From Stutzerimonas balearica DSM 6083 (GTDB lineage Bacteria > Pseudomonadota > Gammaproteobacteria > Pseudomonadales > Pseudomonadaceae), in NCBI RefSeq assembly GCF_000818015.1, contig NZ_CP007511.1:2676501-2740500 (forward strand): a stretch of DNA of 64,000 nucleotides. Reading direction: 5' to 3'. This document shows positions 46,489-55,721 of this stretch, piece by piece (position 1 is the first letter of the stretch; every line of letters starts with the position of its first letter). The notes beneath the pieces are model-generated. The model saw nothing but the letters and a program-made list of their open reading frames with translations. It searched no databases and was not told where the DNA came from. The position numbers and the translations under genes were made by a program.

Positions 46489-46980
46489 TCAGCGTCGAAA
46501 TTCGAACTGGATTTCGGCGCCGTCGATAGCCTGCTCGCTCTCCTGCTCTCCCGGGATCAACCGCCCGCTCATGTGCACGGCAGGCCCCTCCGGGGGCCCG
46601 AACATCGGTGGCAGAAGCGTGGCCGGAGGTTCACCACTGGGCTCTTCCAGGGCCTCGGGCCAGGCCTCGGGCAAGCTCAGATCCAGCTTTGGCGCCGCCA
46701 GCTCGACCTCCTCCACGCTGCGTTTGGGCGGCGAGGGTTCCGCTGCAGGTGGCGGCTCGGGCGTACGCTCGGCCGGTTCCGGCAGGCTGATCTCGACCGG
46801 CGGCTTCGCTTTGCCTGCGGGCTCGATCGGCGGCACGCTGATACGCAGGCTCGGCGGCGCGCCTTCCTCGGCCGCAGGCCGAGGCGGACGCTCCACCGCA
46901 GCGGGCACGTCATCCCGAGCCTGCTCGTCACAGGCTGCCAGCAGCAGCACCAGCCCGCCCCCGAGAACCGCTCGCCTCAT
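46489..46980 (-). CDS. proline-rich putative lipoprotein, unknown function
   Basis: 163 residues with a lipobox LLLAAC (Cys at residue 17). The rest is about one-quarter Pro and Glu, with no fold I recognise and little secondary structure expected. Its ATG overlaps the stop of the MocR regulator (ATGA), so the two are probably co-translated. It converges on the GGDEF/EAL gene with a 10-base gap. A spacer or cell-envelope tether is possible but unproven. Confidence 0.7.
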   Translation of the reverse strand: MRRAVLGGGLVLLLAACDEQARDDVPAAVERPPRPAAEEGAPPSLRISVPPIEPAGKAKPPVEISLPEPAERTPEPPPAAEPSPPKRSVEEVELAAPKLDLSLPEAWPEALEEPSGEPPATLLPPMFGPPEGPAVHMSGRLIPGEQESEQAIDGAEIQFEFRR

Positions 46981-48437
46981 GCCAGCGCTCGCTCATCCTG
47001 CCGGGAGACCTGTGCCCTCTCGCACAGCTGGCGGGCGAGCTGTCCAAGGGTTCGCAGGGCGCGCTCGGTCTCGGCATTCCAGGGCAGGCCACAATTGAGC
47101 CGGATACAGTGGTTGAACTGTTCGGTGTTGCTGAAGATCAGGCCAGGCGCAATGCTGATCCCCTGCTCCAACGCGTGGCCGTGCAGTTCCTTGGTGTTGA
47201 CCGGTGCCGGCAGACTGACCCAGAGAATGAAATTGCCCTTGGGCCGAGTCATCTGCGTGCCTTCGGGAAAGTAGCGCTGCACGGCGAGCTGAAAGGCCGA
47301 CAGGTTCTTGCGGTACTCCTGGCGAATGAAGCGCAGGTGGCGGTCGTAACCGCCGTTCTCCAGATAGGCGGCAACGCCCATCTGCGTCACGCTGCAGGCG
47401 GAGTGGGTACTGAATGTCTGCAGGCGCTCGATTTCGGGCTGATGCCGCCCGGCGACGATCCAGCCGATGCGCACGCCGGGGGACAGCGTCTTGGAAAAGC
47501 TCGAGCAGTAGATCACCCGGCCGTCGCGGTCATTGGATTTCAGCGCCTTGTAGGTGCCCTGTTCGAACAGCAGCTCGCCATAGATGTCATCCTCGACGAT
47601 CTGGATATCGAAGCGAGCCGCCAGGCTCAGCAGCTGCTTTTGTCGACCGTCGGGAATGCTCACACCCAGCGGATTGCTCAGACGCGCGGTCAGCACGAGC
47701 GCTTTGATCGGCCACTGGCTCGCCGCCAGCTGGAGCGCCTCCAGGCTCATGCCCGTTTCCGGGTCGCTGGGTATTTCGATGACCTTCAAGCCCAACAGGT
47801 CCGCCAATTGCAGCAGGCCGTAGTAGGTCGGCGATTCGGCGGCGATGAGATCACCCGGGCGCGTCAGGACGCGCAGTGACATCTGCAACGCATCGACACA
47901 GCCATGGGTGATGACGATTTCGGAGGGATCGACCACCACGCCTGCATCGCGCATGCGAATGGCCACCTGCCTGCGCAGCGGCTCGTAACCGGGGCTGAAC
48001 ATGTAACTGAAGGCGCGCGGGCTGTGAAAGCGGGTGACCTTGGCCAATTGCTGATGCAGCGCGCGTACCGGCAGGTAGTCGACGTGAGGCACCGCCGCCC
48101 CGAAGGGCACCAGACCTTCACGACGGCATTCGCTGAGCACCTGGTTGATGATGCTGCTGCGCGTGACCAGGCTGGGCCGCTCGACACGCGCAATATCGGG
48201 CGTGGGGGCCGTCAGCATCGGAGTCTGATGGACGTAGAACCCCGACTGCGGGCGCGCCTTGATCATCCCCTGGTCTTCGAGATTGGCGTAGGCCTGCAAC
48301 ACCGTGGCGTGGCTGACGTTGAGCTGCATGCTCAGTTTGCGCACCGAGGGCACACGCTCGCCGGGCCGATAGACGCCCCGACGTATATCTTCGGCCAGTT
48401 GTTGCGCGATGCGCTGATACAGCAACAGATTGGTCAT
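46977..48437 (-). CDS. MocR-type GntR/aminotransferase-fold regulator
   Basis: 486 residues: N-terminal GntR winged helix (about 1-70: YQRIAQQLAEDIRRGVYRPG, VPSVRKLSMQLNVSHATVLQAYANLE) and a class-I aminotransferase fold with the PLP lysine in YCSSFSKTLSPGVRIGW. MocR proteins sense PLP-linked amines or vitamins and usually control a divergent gene; here the upstream neighbour reads the same direction. The ATG at 48437 starts the conserved helix; the extra upstream codons do not. Confidence 0.93.
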   Translation of the reverse strand: MTNLLLYQRIAQQLAEDIRRGVYRPGERVPSVRKLSMQLNVSHATVLQAYANLEDQGMIKARPQSGFYVHQTPMLTAPTPDIARVERPSLVTRSSIINQVLSECRREGLVPFGAAVPHVDYLPVRALHQQLAKVTRFHSPRAFSYMFSPGYEPLRRQVAIRMRDAGVVVDPSEIVITHGCVDALQMSLRVLTRPGDLIAAESPTYYGLLQLADLLGLKVIEIPSDPETGMSLEALQLAASQWPIKALVLTARLSNPLGVSIPDGRQKQLLSLAARFDIQIVEDDIYGELLFEQGTYKALKSNDRDGRVIYCSSFSKTLSPGVRIGWIVAGRHQPEIERLQTFSTHSACSVTQMGVAAYLENGGYDRHLRFIRQEYRKNLSAFQLAVQRYFPEGTQMTRPKGNFILWVSLPAPVNTKELHGHALEQGISIAPGLIFSNTEQFNHCIRLNCGLPWNAETERALRTLGQLARQLCERAQVSRQDERALA

Positions 48438-48546
48438 GGTCCCTGCCTCCGCCAACTGAACCGTAACAGTAGCTCAGGCAGACGACCTTTCACCAATACA
48501 GTTGCGCCGAATCTGGCCGAAACAGTGCGCTAGACGCGTCCGTGGC

Positions 48547-49350
48547 CTAGCGATCCGGCGCAAAGCGCCCTTGCGGATCGGAGAACAGGATCTCGACGCG
48601 CCGGTTCTGAGCGCGTCCACGCGCCGAGGCATTCTCCGCAACTGGGAACTGCTCACCGTAGCCGCGCACATCGATCCGCTGCGCGTCGATTCCCAGATCG
48701 GTGAGGATCGAGGCCACCGCCTGGGCCCGCGCTCGAGACAGTTCCAGGTTCTCCTGAGCATCGCCGCGGCTGTCGGTATAGCCTTCGATGCGCACCTTGC
48801 GCTGCGGGTTGAGCTGGAGGAAATGTGCCAGCTTGAGCAGCGTGCGGTTGGCCTCCGGGCCCAGACGATCGCTGCCGGCGCGAAAAAGCACATCGCCGAG
48901 GGTCATCACCAGCCCACGATCGGTTTCAGTAGCCGCCAGGCTGATCAGCTGATCTTCCATCCACTGCCCCTGCTGCAGATTCAGCAGGCGGGCGTCCTGC
49001 AGCATCCGCCGCAAGCGCTCGCGATCCATCTGCAGGCGTACCGCCTCCTGCTGATTGGCCAGCAACGCGCCGTGCTGCCGGGCGATCTCGCTGTAACTCA
49101 GGCTCAGGTAGGCGTAGTGACGGGCGTCCTCAGCCCCCCCGATGTAATGAGAAAAGCGCTGGGCGCGCTCGAGCGTCTCACCGGCGCGAGCCACATCCTT
49201 GGGCGCAGTACGCACCAGATCGGCGTCGTGGCTGACTTGTTCGTAAGCGGCTGACGCCTGGTCGAGCTGCTCGCGCAGCGCTTTATCGGCACAGCCGGCG
49301 AGCGACACCGACAGGGCGAGCAGGCCGAGGGCGGAACGAGTGACCTTCAT
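48547..49350 (-). CDS. OmpA-family lipoprotein with DUF4398-type N-domain
   Basis: 267 residues: lipobox SLAGC (Cys20), a helical DUF4398-like segment (about 20-120) and a C-terminal OmpA domain (about 150-262: VRIEGYTDSRGDAQENLELSRARAQAV) that binds peptidoglycan. It probably links the outer membrane to the wall. It overlaps the preceding DUF4398 gene by 4 bases. Confidence 0.92.
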   Translation of the reverse strand: MKVTRSALGLLALSVSLAGCADKALREQLDQASAAYEQVSHDADLVRTAPKDVARAGETLERAQRFSHYIGGAEDARHYAYLSLSYSEIARQHGALLANQQEAVRLQMDRERLRRMLQDARLLNLQQGQWMEDQLISLAATETDRGLVMTLGDVLFRAGSDRLGPEANRTLLKLAHFLQLNPQRKVRIEGYTDSRGDAQENLELSRARAQAVASILTDLGIDAQRIDVRGYGEQFPVAENASARGRAQNRRVEILFSDPQGRFAPDR

Positions 49351-49712
49351 TGCAGGCTCCCCAATTGCTCGCGAACGCGCTCGATGCTGCGTTTGAGTTC
49401 GGCGAGCTGCGCCGTGCTCTTCTGATTCAGCACGCGAGCTTCGGCCAGCCGCGCATCGAGCTCGGCCTGCTCGGCAAGCAGCCGAGCCTGCCGATGATCG
49501 CCCTCCTTCATCGCCTGGTGGGCTTCGCGCAGCTTGGCCTGTGCCAGGGCCAGTTCAGCGACCTCATCGGTGGCACCGACCGCCTGGGCCTGCTGGACCG
49601 CCTCGCTGGTCAGGCGCAGCTGCTCATTGGGTGCCGGGTCGCTGGCGCAAGCCGACAAAAGGCCAGCCAGCAGTAACAGTGTCGGAGAAAAAAACTTGTT
49701 CAACGGAGGCAA
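49347..49712 (-). CDS. DUF4398 lipoprotein
   Basis: 121 residues: lipobox LLSAC (Cys22), then a coiled coil rich in Ala, Glu, Gln and Leu. It resembles the N-domain of the OmpA lipoprotein that follows, so the pair look like a duplication with and without the OmpA domain. The start is a TTG: the codon at 49712 follows the previous stop by one base; a second TTG at 49703 is as likely and would give MNKFFSP. Confidence 0.85.
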   Translation of the reverse strand: MPPLNKFFSPTLLLLAGLLSACASDPAPNEQLRLTSEAVQQAQAVGATDEVAELALAQAKLREAHQAMKEGDHRQARLLAEQAELDARLAEARVLNQKSTAQLAELKRSIERVREQLGSLQ

Positions 49713-49713
49713 C

Positions 49714-50517
49714 CTATTTCTGTGTTGACGCTTCGCGTGCCAGGCGCTGCTGCTTCCAGAGCGCCAGGTTATCGACCAGCAGTCGCTCAGGCACGCCGGC
49801 CGCTTGCAGCTCGGTCATCTGCAAAGCCAGCTGGCCGCGCAGCCACGGGTCGTTGCACGCCGAATCATGCGAGATGGCCAGATGCATGCCGCGCTGCGCG
49901 ACGGCGGGCGTCAGGCGCTGGACCTGCTCGAGCGCGGCTCGATCGAGCCTGGCCAGCGCACTGTAGCGCTCGTGCAGCACGAAATCGACCTCGCCCTTGC
50001 GCAGCTGCTTGAGCGCCTGCCGCATCGTTTTGGCGAGCGGCAGCCCCTCGGCGACAGGCTCCTCGACCGGGCCATCGGCGGTGCGGATGCCACGGCGGTC
50101 TGCGAGATCGGCAGGCGAGCTATAGAGAAAGCCCGGCTCGTTGCGCACCCAGGCGAAGGTCTCCAGCTGCGTGATCGCCGGATGGACGAAATCCAGTTCG
50201 CCGAGCCGCTCGGCCTGCAACGGCGTATCGAGGAGAATGTCGACCCGACCGCTGCGAACCTCTTCGAGCGCCTTCTTGGCGTCGCCGGTATGCAGCAATT
50301 CGACCTTTACGCCTAGTTTGGCGACCAACTGCTCGAGCAGGTCGACGTTGGCACCTATCAGCCGCTTGCCGTTCTGCGCGTCACGCCAGATGAACGGCGG
50401 ATTGTTTGCCGAGCCGGTTGCGATCAGCCGATCGCACTTGCCCGCCGCCAGGGTAGCCGCCGACGAAACGAGGGCCAGCACGGCCAGCCCCCAGTTGAGC
50501 GGTTTGGCAAGACGCAT
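49714..50517 (-). CDS. periplasmic solute-binding (family 3) protein
   Basis: 267 residues: signal peptide 1-24 (ending TLAAG), then the two-lobe family-3 fold with PPFIWRDAQNGKRLIGANVDLL, GVKVELLHT and GRVDILLDTPLQAERL. It could bind an amino acid or act as a sensor; no ABC permease or ATPase is beside it. It leads into the DUF4398 gene with no gap. The ATG at 50517 gives a normal signal peptide; the 27 codons upstream do not. Confidence 0.85.
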   Translation of the reverse strand: MRLAKPLNWGLAVLALVSSAATLAAGKCDRLIATGSANNPPFIWRDAQNGKRLIGANVDLLEQLVAKLGVKVELLHTGDAKKALEEVRSGRVDILLDTPLQAERLGELDFVHPAITQLETFAWVRNEPGFLYSSPADLADRRGIRTADGPVEEPVAEGLPLAKTMRQALKQLRKGEVDFVLHERYSALARLDRAALEQVQRLTPAVAQRGMHLAISHDSACNDPWLRGQLALQMTELQAAGVPERLLVDNLALWKQQRLAREASTQK

Positions 50518-50589
50518 CGAGAACACCTTCTGCTGAGTGGGAAGCCGGGCGATCTTATCATCGCCCCGCCTGACAGGCGCCCATGAAAA

Positions 50590-50608
50590 AACCCGCACAA
50601 GGCGGGTT
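50590..50608 (-). terminator. Rho-independent terminator after etfA
   Basis: On the minus strand, stem AACCCGC/GCGGGTT with a five-base loop, followed by six T residues, 20 bases after the etfA stop. Confidence 0.85.
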
Positions 50609-50627
50609 CTTTCACGAGCGAAAAGGC

Positions 50628-51572
50628 TCAGACGAGCTTTTCCAGCTCCGGCAGGATCTCGAACAGATCCCCGACCAGGCCGTAGTCGGCGACCTGGAAG
50701 ATCGGCGCTTCCTCGTCCTTGTTGATCGCAACGATCACCTTGGAGTCCTTCATGCCTGCCAGGTGCTGGATCGCACCGGAGATGCCGACGGCGATGTACA
50801 GCTGCGGCGCGACGATCTTGCCGGTCTGGCCGACCTGCATGTCGTTCGGCACGAAGCCGGCGTCGACGGCGGCACGCGAGGCACCGACCGCGGCGCCGAG
50901 CTTGTCGGCCAGCGAGTACAGGTGCTTGAAGTTGTCGCCGTTCTGCATGCCGCGGCCGCCGGAAACGACGATCTTGGCCGCGGTCAGCTCCGGGCGGTCG
51001 GACTTGGCCAGCTCTTCGCCGACGAAGGCGGACTTGCCGGCGTCACCGCTGCCGGAGACCTGCTCGACGGCCGCCGAGCCGCCCTCGGCGTTCACCGCGT
51101 CGAAGCCGGTGGCACGCACGGTGATGACCTTGATCGGGGCGCTGGACTGCACGGTGGCGATGGCGTTGCCGGCGTAGATCGGGCGCTTGAAGGTGTCGGC
51201 GCTTTCAACGGCGATGATCTCGGAGATCTGGTCGACATCCAGCAGCGCCGCCACGCGCGGCAGGAAGTTCTTGCCGTTGGTGGTGGCCGGGGCCAGCACG
51301 TGGCTGTAATTCTTGGCCCCACTTTCCTCTACAAGCTGCGCGATCAGCGGCGCGACGTTTTCCGGCAGCTGGTTGGCGTAGGCCGCGTCGTCGGCGACCA
51401 GCACCTTGGACACGCCCTCGATCTTGGCCGCTGCTTCACCGATGGCGCCGCAGCCGCTGCCGGCGACCAGCACGTGGATGTCGCCGCCGATCTTGGTGGC
51501 CGCCGCCACGGTGTTCAGGGTTGCAGCCGCCAGGACCGCGTTGTTGTGTTCAGCGATAACCAGGATAGCCAT
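50628..51572 (-). CDS. etfA: EtfA, electron transfer flavoprotein alpha subunit
   Basis: 314 residues. The C-terminal FAD site is intact: [23 protein letters not shown], ...[20 protein letters not shown] and [21 protein letters not shown]. It takes electrons from acyl-CoA dehydrogenases with EtfB and gives them to ETF-QO (encoded divergently at 52647). The ATG overlaps the etfB stop (ATGA). A terminator follows. Confidence 0.97.
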   Translation of the reverse strand: MAILVIAEHNNAVLAAATLNTVAAATKIGGDIHVLVAGSGCGAIGEAAAKIEGVSKVLVADDAAYANQLPENVAPLIAQLVEESGAKNYSHVLAPATTNGKNFLPRVAALLDVDQISEIIAVESADTFKRPIYAGNAIATVQSSAPIKVITVRATGFDAVNAEGGSAAVEQVSGSGDAGKSAFVGEELAKSDRPELTAAKIVVSGGRGMQNGDNFKHLYSLADKLGAAVGASRAAVDAGFVPNDMQVGQTGKIVAPQLYIAVGISGAIQHLAGMKDSKVIVAINKDEEAPIFQVADYGLVGDLFEILPELEKLV

Positions 51573-52321
51573 CAGATCACCTTCGCCTCGTTCTTCAGTT
51601 TCTCGACCAGTTCAGCCACGGACTTGACCTTGATACCGGCGCTGCGGGCAGCCGGCGCTTCGACCTTGAGGGTCTTCACGGTCGAGGTGGTGGTCACACC
51701 CAGCGCCTCGGGCGTCAGGGTTTCCAGCGGCTTCTTCTTGGCCTTCATGATGTTCGGCAGCGACGCGTAGCGCGGCTCGTTCAGGCGCAGGTCGGTGGTG
51801 ACGATCGCCGGCAGGTTCAGCGCGACGGTCTGCAGGCCGCCGTCGATCTCGCGGGTGACGTTGACCTTGTCGCCAGCCACTTCCACCTTGGAGGCGAAGG
51901 TGCCCTGGGCGTAGCCGGTCAGCGCGCCGAGCATCTGCCCGGTCTGGTTGTTGTCGCTGTCGATCGCCTGCTTGCCCAGGATGATCAGTTGCGGCTGCTC
52001 CTTGTCGACCACGGCCTTGAGCAGCTTGGCGATCGCCAGGGAATTGAGCTCATCAGCGGACTCGACCAGTACGGCGCGGTCGGCGCCCAGCGCCAGGGCG
52101 GTACGCAGCTGCTCCTGGGCAGCGCTCGGGCCGACGGAGACGACCACGATTTCGCTGGCCACGCCTTTCTCTTTCAGGCGCACGGCTTCTTCCACGGCGA
52201 TTTCGCAGAAGGGGTTCATCGACATCTTGACGTTGGCCAGGTCAACGCCGGAGTTGTCCGCCTTGACGCGGACCTTGACGTTGTAGTCAACCACTCGTTT
52301 GACAGCTACAAGAACCTTCAT
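51572..52321 (-). CDS. etfB: EtfB, electron transfer flavoprotein beta subunit
   Basis: 249 residues starting [20 protein letters not shown], with the AMP-binding segment and the loop [13 protein letters not shown] typical of EtfB. With EtfA it carries electrons from beta-oxidation and amino acid breakdown. The ATG at 52321 follows AGAGAACGAGGAATCC. Divergent from etf-QO; the shared region is described below. Confidence 0.97.
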   Translation of the reverse strand: MKVLVAVKRVVDYNVKVRVKADNSGVDLANVKMSMNPFCEIAVEEAVRLKEKGVASEIVVVSVGPSAAQEQLRTALALGADRAVLVESADELNSLAIAKLLKAVVDKEQPQLIILGKQAIDSDNNQTGQMLGALTGYAQGTFASKVEVAGDKVNVTREIDGGLQTVALNLPAIVTTDLRLNEPRYASLPNIMKAKKKPLETLTPEALGVTTTSTVKTLKVEAPAARSAGIKVKSVAELVEKLKNEAKVI

Positions 52322-52494
52322 GGATTCCTCGTTCTCTCCGGAGATTAGATTTATTCGCCGAGGCGAACCGGCCACAGGCCTGGGTTCCTTTGCCCTTCTG
52401 GCTGTTCGGCGAGCGCAAACTGTCCCGTATCTTGACTGCAGGCCTGTAGCGGGTCAACAACGCATATGGCCCGCCATAAGCCCTCAGGCGCTCG

Positions 52495-52523
52495 ATTCTA
52501 GCAGGCTTGCAGAAAATTCAAAC
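52495..52523 (-). promoter_or_regulatory. candidate sigma-70 promoter of etfBA
   Basis: Minus-strand TAGAAT (52500-52495) as -10 with a fair -35 (GTTTGA, 52523-52518, 17-base spacing) that lies inside the palindrome at 52519-52533. Confidence 0.5.
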
Positions 52524-52533
52524 AAACGTTTGT
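52519..52533. promoter_or_regulatory. palindrome resembling a PsrA operator
   Basis: CAAAC, four bases, GTTTG fits the published PsrA pattern (G/C)AAAC-N2-4-GTTT(G/C); it also contains the perfect 12-base palindrome ACAAACGTTTGT at 52522-52533. It lies between and against the -35 elements of both divergent promoters, where a bound repressor would block both. PsrA is a TetR-family repressor released by long-chain fatty acids. Confidence 0.6.
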
Positions 52534-52534
52534 A

Positions 52535-52563
52535 TTGGACCGTTTTCGGCAGCTATATATAAT
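52535..52563 (+). promoter_or_regulatory. sigma-70 promoter of etf-QO
   Basis: TTGGAC at 52535-52540, 17 bases, TATAAT at 52558-52563; start expected near 52570, giving a leader of about 75 bases before the ATG. Confidence 0.75.
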
Positions 52564-52646
52564 GCGCCCCGCCCGGCTCGGTCAGGGAACGATCACAGCC
52601 TTCTCTCACTTCTATAAAAAACCCAGCCTTGATTAGGAGAACGCCT

Positions 52647-54302
52647 ATGGAACGCGAATACATGGAATTCGACGTGGTGGTCGTCGGCGCCGGCCCCGCA
52701 GGCCTATCCGCTGCCTGCCGCCTGAAGCAGAAAGCCGCCGACGCCGGTCAGGAGATCAGTGTCTGCGTCGTCGAGAAGGGTTCCGAGGTGGGCGCCCACA
52801 TCCTCTCCGGAGCGGTCTTCGAGCCGCGCGCGCTGAACGAGCTGTTCCCTGACTGGAAAGCGCTCGGCGCCCCACTGAACACCCCGGTCACGCGTGACGA
52901 CATCTACCTGCTGAAGAACGAGCAGGCCGCCAGCAAGCTGCCGAACATGCTGGTCCCCAAGACCATGCACAACGAAGGCAACTACATCATTTCCCTGGGC
53001 AACCTGTGCCGCTGGCTGGCCCAGCAGGCCGAGAACCTGGGTGTCGAGATCTACCCGGGCTTCGCCGCTCAGGAAGCGCTGATCGATGAAGACGGTATCG
53101 TGCGCGGCATCGTCACCGGTGATCTGGGCGTCGACCGCGAAGGCAACCCGAAGGAAGGCATGTACACCCCGGGCATGGAGCTGCGCGCCAAGTACACGCT
53201 GTTCGCCGAAGGCTGCCGTGGCCACATCGGCAAGCAGCTGATCAACCGCTTCCAGCTCAACGCCAACGTCGACCCGCAGCACTACGGTATCGGCATCAAG
53301 GAGCTCTGGGACATCGATCCGGCCAAGCACGAACAGGGCCTGGTGGTGCACACCGCCGGCTGGCCGCTGGACGACGAGAACACCGGGGGCTCGTTCCTCT
53401 ATCACCTGGAGAACAACCAGGTGGTCGTCGGCCTGATCGTCGACCTGTCGTACAGCAACCCGTATCTGTCGCCGTTCGATGAGTTCCAGCGCTACAAGCA
53501 TCATCCGGTCATCAAGCAGTATCTCGAAGGCGGCAAGCGTGTTTCCTACGGTGCCCGCGCCATCGCCAAGGGCGGCCTGAACTGCCTGCCGAAGATGGTG
53601 TTCAAGGGCGGCGCCCTGATCGGCTGCGACGCCGGCACCCTGAACTTCGCCAAGATCAAGGGCAGCCACACGGCGATGAAGTCCGGCATGCTCGCCGCCG
53701 AGGCGATTGCCGAAGCGCTGGCCGCCGGCCGTGAGGGCGGCGATGAACTGACCGCCTACGAAGAGAACTTCAAGAACAGCTGGGTCTACGACGAACTCTA
53801 CAAGAGCCGCAACTTCGGCGCCGCCATCCACAAGTGGGGTGCGGTCAAGGGCGGCGCGTTCAACTTCATCGACCAGAACATCTTCGGCGGCAAGATCCCC
53901 TTCACGCTGCACGACACCAAGCCGGACTACGCCTGCCTGAAGCATGCCGACCAGGCGCGCAAGATCGACTACCCCAAGCCGGACGGCAAGCTCAGCTTCG
54001 ACAAGCTCAGCTCGGTGTTCCTCTCCAACACCAACCACGAGGAAGACCAGCCGGTCCACCTCAAGCTGATCGATCCGAGCATCCCGATCGAGAAGAACCT
54101 GCCGCTGTACGACGAACCGGCGCAGCGCTACTGCCCGGCCGGCGTCTACGAGGTGGTCAGCAACGACGATGGCAGCCAGCGCTTCCAGATCAACGCGCAG
54201 AACTGCGTGCACTGCAAGACCTGCGACATCAAGGATCCGTCACAGAACATCACCTGGGTGGCGCCGGAAGGTACCGGCGGGCCGAACTACCCCAACATGT
54301 AA
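52647..54302 (+). CDS. electron transfer flavoprotein-ubiquinone oxidoreductase
   Basis: 551 residues: N-terminal FAD site VVVVGAGPAGLSAACRLK, the conserved GSEVGAHILSGAVFEPRAL block, a ubiquinone-binding membrane-surface region and a C-terminal 4Fe-4S domain with CPAGVYEV and NCVHCKTCDIKDPSQ (four cysteines). It passes electrons from EtfAB to ubiquinone at the inner membrane. The ATG at 52647 has TTAGGAG eight bases upstream; the six codons before it do not belong. Terminator follows. Confidence 0.97.
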   Translation: MEREYMEFDVVVVGAGPAGLSAACRLKQKAADAGQEISVCVVEKGSEVGAHILSGAVFEPRALNELFPDWKALGAPLNTPVTRDDIYLLKNEQAASKLPNMLVPKTMHNEGNYIISLGNLCRWLAQQAENLGVEIYPGFAAQEALIDEDGIVRGIVTGDLGVDREGNPKEGMYTPGMELRAKYTLFAEGCRGHIGKQLINRFQLNANVDPQHYGIGIKELWDIDPAKHEQGLVVHTAGWPLDDENTGGSFLYHLENNQVVVGLIVDLSYSNPYLSPFDEFQRYKHHPVIKQYLEGGKRVSYGARAIAKGGLNCLPKMVFKGGALIGCDAGTLNFAKIKGSHTAMKSGMLAAEAIAEALAAGREGGDELTAYEENFKNSWVYDELYKSRNFGAAIHKWGAVKGGAFNFIDQNIFGGKIPFTLHDTKPDYACLKHADQARKIDYPKPDGKLSFDKLSSVFLSNTNHEEDQPVHLKLIDPSIPIEKNLPLYDEPAQRYCPAGVYEVVSNDDGSQRFQINAQNCVHCKTCDIKDPSQNITWVAPEGTGGPNYPNM

Positions 54303-54310
54303 GAAACAGA

Positions 54311-54332
54311 AAAGGCTCCCTCGGGAGCCTTT
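54311..54332. terminator. bidirectional terminator, etf-QO and DUF1285
   Basis: AAAGGCTCCC/GGGAGCCTTT, a perfect 10-bp stem with a two-base loop, between converging genes. The A-run before and T-run after suit both directions. Confidence 0.85.
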
Positions 54333-54347
54333 CTCGTCTCAGCGCCG

Positions 54348-54914
54348 TTATTCGTCACGTCCGATCGGAAAGAACCGACCGCCACTCCAGACGCCGAGCC
54401 ATTCACCGTCATCGGCTTCGCCCGGCACGGCCAACTCGACCAGCTGATAGAAGACATTACGGTGGATGAGCGCCTCCAGGTTGGCACGAACGTGCACGTA
54501 AGGCGCGGGCTCGCCAGTGACCGGATCGAACTCGACACGTATCGGGTGCTCGACACCGGCATCGACCTCGTCATCGACGTTGGTGAAGAAGCGCAACACC
54601 TGGGACTCCCCCTCACCGAGCACGTCGAGCCGGTTGGCAACGAACGGCGCATCCTCGACCTGGATACCGACCTTCTCGACGGGCGTCACCAGAAAGTAGC
54701 GGTCGTCGTCACGTCGCAACACACTGGAAAACAGCCGGACCATCGCCGGACGGCCGATCGGTGTACCCAGGTAGTACCACGTACCATCGCGCGCGATACG
54801 CATGTCGAGATCGCCGCAAAAAGGCGGGTTCCACAGATGCACCGGCGGCAGGCCGCGCTTTTCGCCGGCCGGGATCTGCGCCAGCAGATCCGCTGCCTTT
54901 CCCGTATCGCTCAT
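54348..54914 (-). CDS. DUF1285 family protein
   Basis: 188 residues, soluble, with the conserved [20 protein letters not shown] and [18 protein letters not shown]. The domain has a proteobacterial distribution and sits near etf genes in pseudomonads. No catalytic motif or proven role. It follows the DUF4823 gene on the same strand by 17 bases. Confidence 0.9.
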   Translation of the reverse strand: MSDTGKAADLLAQIPAGEKRGLPPVHLWNPPFCGDLDMRIARDGTWYYLGTPIGRPAMVRLFSSVLRRDDDRYFLVTPVEKVGIQVEDAPFVANRLDVLGEGESQVLRFFTNVDDEVDAGVEHPIRVEFDPVTGEPAPYVHVRANLEALIHRNVFYQLVELAVPGEADDGEWLGVWSGGRFFPIGRDE

Positions 54915-54931
54915 ATACCCTCCCGTCGCCG

Positions 54932-55537
54932 CTATCGTTCGGCCAGCCCCAGCAGACGACGTGCGTAGTCGTGCATCGCCGGCCCCAGAAGTTGGTCTGG
55001 TTTGGCATCGTACAGGTTCAACAGGCCGCCGCGACTGCGGATGCGCGCGGTGTCCACGAGGTAGCGCGTCCCCGTCTCGATCAGCATAAGCTGGACCACG
55101 CCACTGTCGACGCCCAGCCGGTCGAGCGCGCGCTGTTCGTTGAGCTCGTCGAAACTGCCGATACGGTCGTCGGCGGCGGCAAAGCGGGTATAGAGCAGAT
55201 AGTGCGCTCCAGCGCCGCGCGCCTGCGCCATGGCCTCTTCCAGCCCCAGCGGCTGCGGCGCCCGGCGCACAACCGGAAAATACTCGACGAAAGCCTCGAA
55301 GGCCTCTTCGGCCACGACATTCGGACGCGGATAGCCATTACCCGGCGGAACGAAATGCCCTTGCGCAATATAGATGAAGGAGTCGGGCTGCAGGCGCCAA
55401 CCACTGGAGCGCTGGGTCTGGCTATGGTCGAGTATTCCGGCGTCGCTCAGGTGCTCGCGCGCGCCTTCAGCCATATCACTTACCCGCATGCAGCCGCCCA
55501 GGGCCAAGATCGCCACAAGCATGCTCAACCAACGCAT
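54932..55537 (-). CDS. DUF4823 putative lipoprotein
   Basis: 201 residues: lipobox ALGGC (Cys16), then a domain with [28 protein letters not shown] split over residues about 56-85, and [16 protein letters not shown]. The family is of unknown function and typical of Pseudomonas. Not homologous in any visible way to its neighbours. Confidence 0.85.
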   Translation of the reverse strand: MRWLSMLVAILALGGCMRVSDMAEGAREHLSDAGILDHSQTQRSSGWRLQPDSFIYIAQGHFVPPGNGYPRPNVVAEEAFEAFVEYFPVVRRAPQPLGLEEAMAQARGAGAHYLLYTRFAAADDRIGSFDELNEQRALDRLGVDSGVVQLMLIETGTRYLVDTARIRSRGGLLNLYDAKPDQLLGPAMHDYARRLLGLAER

Positions 55538-55721
55538 AAAGAGATCCCCACTGTTGCCGGAAATCCGGCGGTCGCGGCCGCCGATGCAGCATCCAAGCCA
55601 ATCACTCCGGCGCGACTGAACAGCGAAGACGAGCAGGCGCCTTCTCGGCTCGACCCCAGCACTTTACAGGCGTCGAGCCGGCGACCGCAGGCCTCCCGGC
55701 CGCATCGGGCAAGCAGCCGGC

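Larger units (their letters stand above)
52322..52646. promoter_or_regulatory. divergent etfBA / etf-QO control region
   Basis: 325 bases with no gene. The two promoters listed next lie on the etf-QO side around 52495-52563; the rest, 52322-52490, is probably the etfBA leader and shows nothing I recognise. Confidence 0.7.

Noticed and set aside
52704..54212. 502-codon minus-strand frame
   Set aside because: Shadow of etf-QO; composition follows the antisense of that gene.
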